This document shows, one piece after another, positions 32,354 to 34,371 of a DNA stretch of 34,371 nucleotides. This DNA comes from Eubacteriaceae bacterium (GTDB lineage Bacteria > Bacillota > Clostridia > Lachnospirales > Lachnospiraceae). The stretch lies in NCBI GenBank assembly GCA_910574915.1, contig CAJTCR010000055.1:1-34371 (forward strand). The letters are read 5' to 3'. Position 1 is the first letter of the stretch, and the number at the start of each line of letters is the position of its first letter. Made by a program: the position numbers and the translations under genes. The notes beneath the pieces were generated by a model. It did no database searches, was not told where the DNA came from, and saw nothing but the letters and a program-made list of their open reading frames with translations.

Positions 32354-32440
32354 ATGGAACACATCGAAAACAATTCTGTAAAAAGCACAAAAATCTGGAA
32401 CGCCTGCGGCTACGTGCGCCTTTCGCGCGATGATGAGAAG
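32354..32440 (+). pseudogene. Serine recombinase, first ~29 codons (interrupted)
   Basis: The frame starts at the ATG at 32354 (GGAGAG upstream) and reads MEHIENNSVKSTKIWNACGY then VRLSRDDEKS, the usual opening of a TndX-type large serine recombinase with the catalytic Ser in VRLS. At about 32440 the match ends and unrelated DNA follows. This is the target into which the next element, with its own recombinase on the opposite strand, has inserted. The rest of the gene should lie beyond the window on the far side of that element. Confidence 0.8.
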
Positions 32441-32471
32441 TCAAAAGGACGTAAAGCCAAGTTATTTTTTT

Positions 32472-32497
32472 CGGCATCCATAGGGGATGCCGTTTTT
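32472..32497 (+). terminator. Terminator at the edge of the inserted element
   Basis: CGGCATCC (32472-32479) pairs with GGATGCCG (32485-32492), followed by TTTTT. It stops plus-strand transcription coming from the interrupted gene before it runs antisense into the recombinase. Confidence 0.7.
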
Positions 32498-32500
32498 GCT

Positions 32501-34141
32501 TTATTGGATAGCCCCGACAAATTTGTAGTAGATGGTAATGCGCTTTTCTTTACCCTTGCGGCAGCGTCCCATACCCGGCGTTTCGTAAATCGTAATCCGG
32601 TCAATCAGTTCGTGAAGCATGAAGCGGTCGAGTTTTTCAAAGCTGGTATATTTTTGGATAAGGGCTGCGAAGCGGTCAATATCGGCCTTGGTATCCCGAA
32701 CCTTTTCCAGTGCCTTTTCCATCTCTGCAATGTTCGCTTTCAGCGTTGCCCGTTCCGTATCGTAATCTGCGATAAACATGGTAAAGATGTGGTCGGGCAG
32801 TTTGCCGCTCATATTGTCCTCGTAGGTGCGTTTCAGCTTCACATCCAGGTCAGCCAGCCGCTTCTTTGCCGATGCAAGGTCGCGCTTCATCGTTGCGGTC
32901 TGCTTCTGCTGATCGGCGCATTTCAGTTCCATGAGCCGCTGTGCGGCTTTCTCCGCATCCTCGCTGAACAATTTCGCGTTACGGCGGATGTCCTCAAGCA
33001 CTGCCTGATGAAAGGTGTCACGGTTGATGTAGTGGCTGGAGCAGGCTAATTGTCCAATCGCGTGGCTGCGTCCGCAGTTGTAGTAAAAGTATTTCTGCTG
33101 GCTTACCTTGGGCAGCATGGAAGTCCCGCAGGCTTCACAGAAGAACAGTCCGGCAAATAAATCGGGTTCGTCTTTGGCTTTAATGGTCTTTTTCCGCGCT
33201 CCCATGCGTTTCTGCGCTTCATCAAACAGTTCCCGCGATACAATAGGTTCATGCATATCAGGAACCACGATCCAATCCTCTTTGGGGATGGGTTCCCGCT
33301 TCTTGCTGCGGTAAGATGGCGTGTACTGCCGTCCCTGCACCATGCTCCCCACATAGATTTCATTTTTCAGCATGAACTGTACATAAGTCCGTGTCCAGAA
33401 GTGGCGGCGTTCAAACTCGCCATCCCGTTCAGGATTGTGCTTGCGGAAGCGGGTGTATTCCTTGGGGGATAAGATGCCCTCGTTGTTCAGGGTTGTTGCG
33501 ATACTCTTTGAGCCAATCCCAGCCGCGCACATTTCAAACATCCGCCGTACAACCGGCGCAGTTTCCTCGTTGATAATCAGCTTGTGCTTATCGTCAGGAT
33601 GCCGCAGGTAGCCGTAGGGGTCGAGTGCGCCAAGGTATTCGCCGCGCCTTGCTTTGGTATGGAGCGTGGACTTGATTTTCGTGGAAATATCCTTGGCGTA
33701 CATATCATTCAGGATATTTTTAAAGGGCGCAATGTCGTTGTTGTCCCGCATGGTGTCGATACCGTCATTCATGGCGATGTAGCGCACACCGTTTCTTGGG
33801 AAGAAGTCCTCGATAAGCTGCCCGGTCTGCAAGTAGTTCCGTCCTAACCTCGATAAATCCTTTGTAATCACAAGGTTTATCTGTTTCCGCTCAATGGCTT
33901 TCAACATCCGTTTCAGGTCGGGGCGTTCCATGTTCAGGCCGGTGAAGCCGTCGTCCTGATAGACTGCCGTAACCTCCCATCCCTGCTTCTGGCAGAACTT
34001 TTCCAGCATATCCCGCTGGTTCTCGATACTGGCGCTCGTCCCGTCAAGGTCGTCGTCCTTGGACAGCCTGCAATAGATAGCTGCCCGGAAGCTCCCGGCA
34101 AGAAGTGTGTCCATCCCTGTATATTCCATTGCGTTCATCAT
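32501..34141 (-). CDS. Large serine recombinase (site-specific integrase)
   Basis: A complete 546-aa serine recombinase. The N-terminal catalytic domain (about residues 19-155) has AAIYCRLSKDDDLDGTSASI with the nucleophile Ser in RLS, and ITKDLSRLGRNYLQTGQLIE. The recombinase domain follows (YGYLRHPDDKHKLIINEETA), then a zinc ribbon (FFCEACGTSML and YYNCGRSHAIGQLACSSHYI), a coiled coil (about 405-485) and a C-terminal DUF4368-like end (DRITIYETPG). The start could be the ATG at 34141 or one of the next Met codons; no strong ribosome site is visible. Its 3' end is about 60 bases from the junction at 32440, typical of an integrase near the end of its element. Confidence 0.93.
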   Translation of the reverse strand: MMNAMEYTGMDTLLAGSFRAAIYCRLSKDDDLDGTSASIENQRDMLEKFCQKQGWEVTAVYQDDGFTGLNMERPDLKRMLKAIERKQINLVITKDLSRLGRNYLQTGQLIEDFFPRNGVRYIAMNDGIDTMRDNNDIAPFKNILNDMYAKDISTKIKSTLHTKARRGEYLGALDPYGYLRHPDDKHKLIINEETAPVVRRMFEMCAAGIGSKSIATTLNNEGILSPKEYTRFRKHNPERDGEFERRHFWTRTYVQFMLKNEIYVGSMVQGRQYTPSYRSKKREPIPKEDWIVVPDMHEPIVSRELFDEAQKRMGARKKTIKAKDEPDLFAGLFFCEACGTSMLPKVSQQKYFYYNCGRSHAIGQLACSSHYINRDTFHQAVLEDIRRNAKLFSEDAEKAAQRLMELKCADQQKQTATMKRDLASAKKRLADLDVKLKRTYEDNMSGKLPDHIFTMFIADYDTERATLKANIAEMEKALEKVRDTKADIDRFAALIQKYTSFEKLDRFMLHELIDRITIYETPGMGRCRKGKEKRITIYYKFVGAIQ

Positions 34142-34371
34142 AACCGTTTACCCGCACAATCCAGACGGAACACGGTCACTTGGAACCTCATCTTTATTAT
34201 ACCCTATTTCTTGTGGTTTAGCAAGATATTCTTTATCTGTTCAGAGATTTCGCTTTTAGTATTTATATTTATTCAATTATAGATTTTTAAAGAATAGGGA
34301 TAAAAAGAAGAATGCCTTTTGAGTCAATCGTACAAAAAATATATTTTCTGTATCATAGAATCAAAAAAACA
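34142..34371. other. AT-rich upstream region of the recombinase
   Basis: No gene seen. It should contain the minus-strand promoter of the recombinase, but no -35/-10 pair is clear. The element continues beyond the window. Confidence 0.4.

Noticed and set aside
32315..33049. A 244-codon plus-strand frame spanning the recombinase junction
   Set aside because: Only the first ~30 codons from 32354 are a recombinase start; the rest is antisense to the intact recombinase gene.

Overview
The window looks like accessory DNA of a gut Firmicute, most likely a Lachnospiraceae/Clostridium cluster XIVa relative. This is inferred from strong AGGAGG-type ribosome binding sites, the plasmid/ICE-type ParA-ParB-RepA set, a DUF6870-type small protein, MobC plus a MOBP-type relaxase, several large serine recombinases, and clostridial-type catabolic genes. 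It is a composite mobile region: three different serine-recombinase genes are broken inside it, and old insertions, decayed genes and intact cargo alternate.

Layout. (1) 1-1200: the 3' part of one serine recombinase overlapping the 5' end of a second, which breaks off near 1195. (2) 1284-9734: a plasmid-like maintenance block of small accessory proteins, a tandem SymE-like protein, ParA, ParB, three serial hairpins, a RepA-type initiator with a very long linker, an XRE regulator and two sigma-like proteins. (3) 9735-12604: debris, with a 27-bp perfect inverted repeat, a frameshifted IS4-type transposase and remnants of an NRPS-like condensation/adenylation gene. (4) 12608-18680: a compact peptide natural-product locus containing a carrier protein, a PepC-like cysteine peptidase with an altered active site, an isoprenoid-synthase-like protein, a 54-aa precursor ending in a Trp/Gly-rich core, a radical SAM enzyme, a small possible recognition protein, a second radical SAM enzyme with a SPASM domain, and a membrane-anchored protein. 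(5) 18755-22161: a mobilization module on the minus strand (broken relaxase, intact MobC, hairpin-rich probable oriT) and two plus-strand accessory genes, one with a premature amber codon. (6) 22541-30314: an Amadori-compound catabolic locus matching the fructose-asparagine (fra) logic: lipoprotein asparaginase, GntR/UTRA repressor, SIS deglycase, Dcu-type transporter, FrlC-type epimerase, PfkB kinase, a small cupin-like protein and a HAD phosphatase. (7) 30755-32440: a sigma-like protein, a DUF6870 protein and the first codons of a third serine recombinase. (8) 32440-end: another element carrying its own complete serine recombinase, inserted into that gene in the opposite orientation.

How the parts work together. 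ParAB and RepA would keep the element, the MobC/oriT region would allow mobilization (now probably only in trans), and the cargo consists of a peptide-modification system and a sugar-amino-acid utilization system. The peptide locus is the most unusual part: carrier protein, degraded PepC-like peptidase, isoprenoid-synthase fold and two radical SAM enzymes around a cysteine-free W/G-rich precursor are not a combination I can assign to a characterised RiPP class. All assignments come from reading translated sequence by eye; no database search was run.
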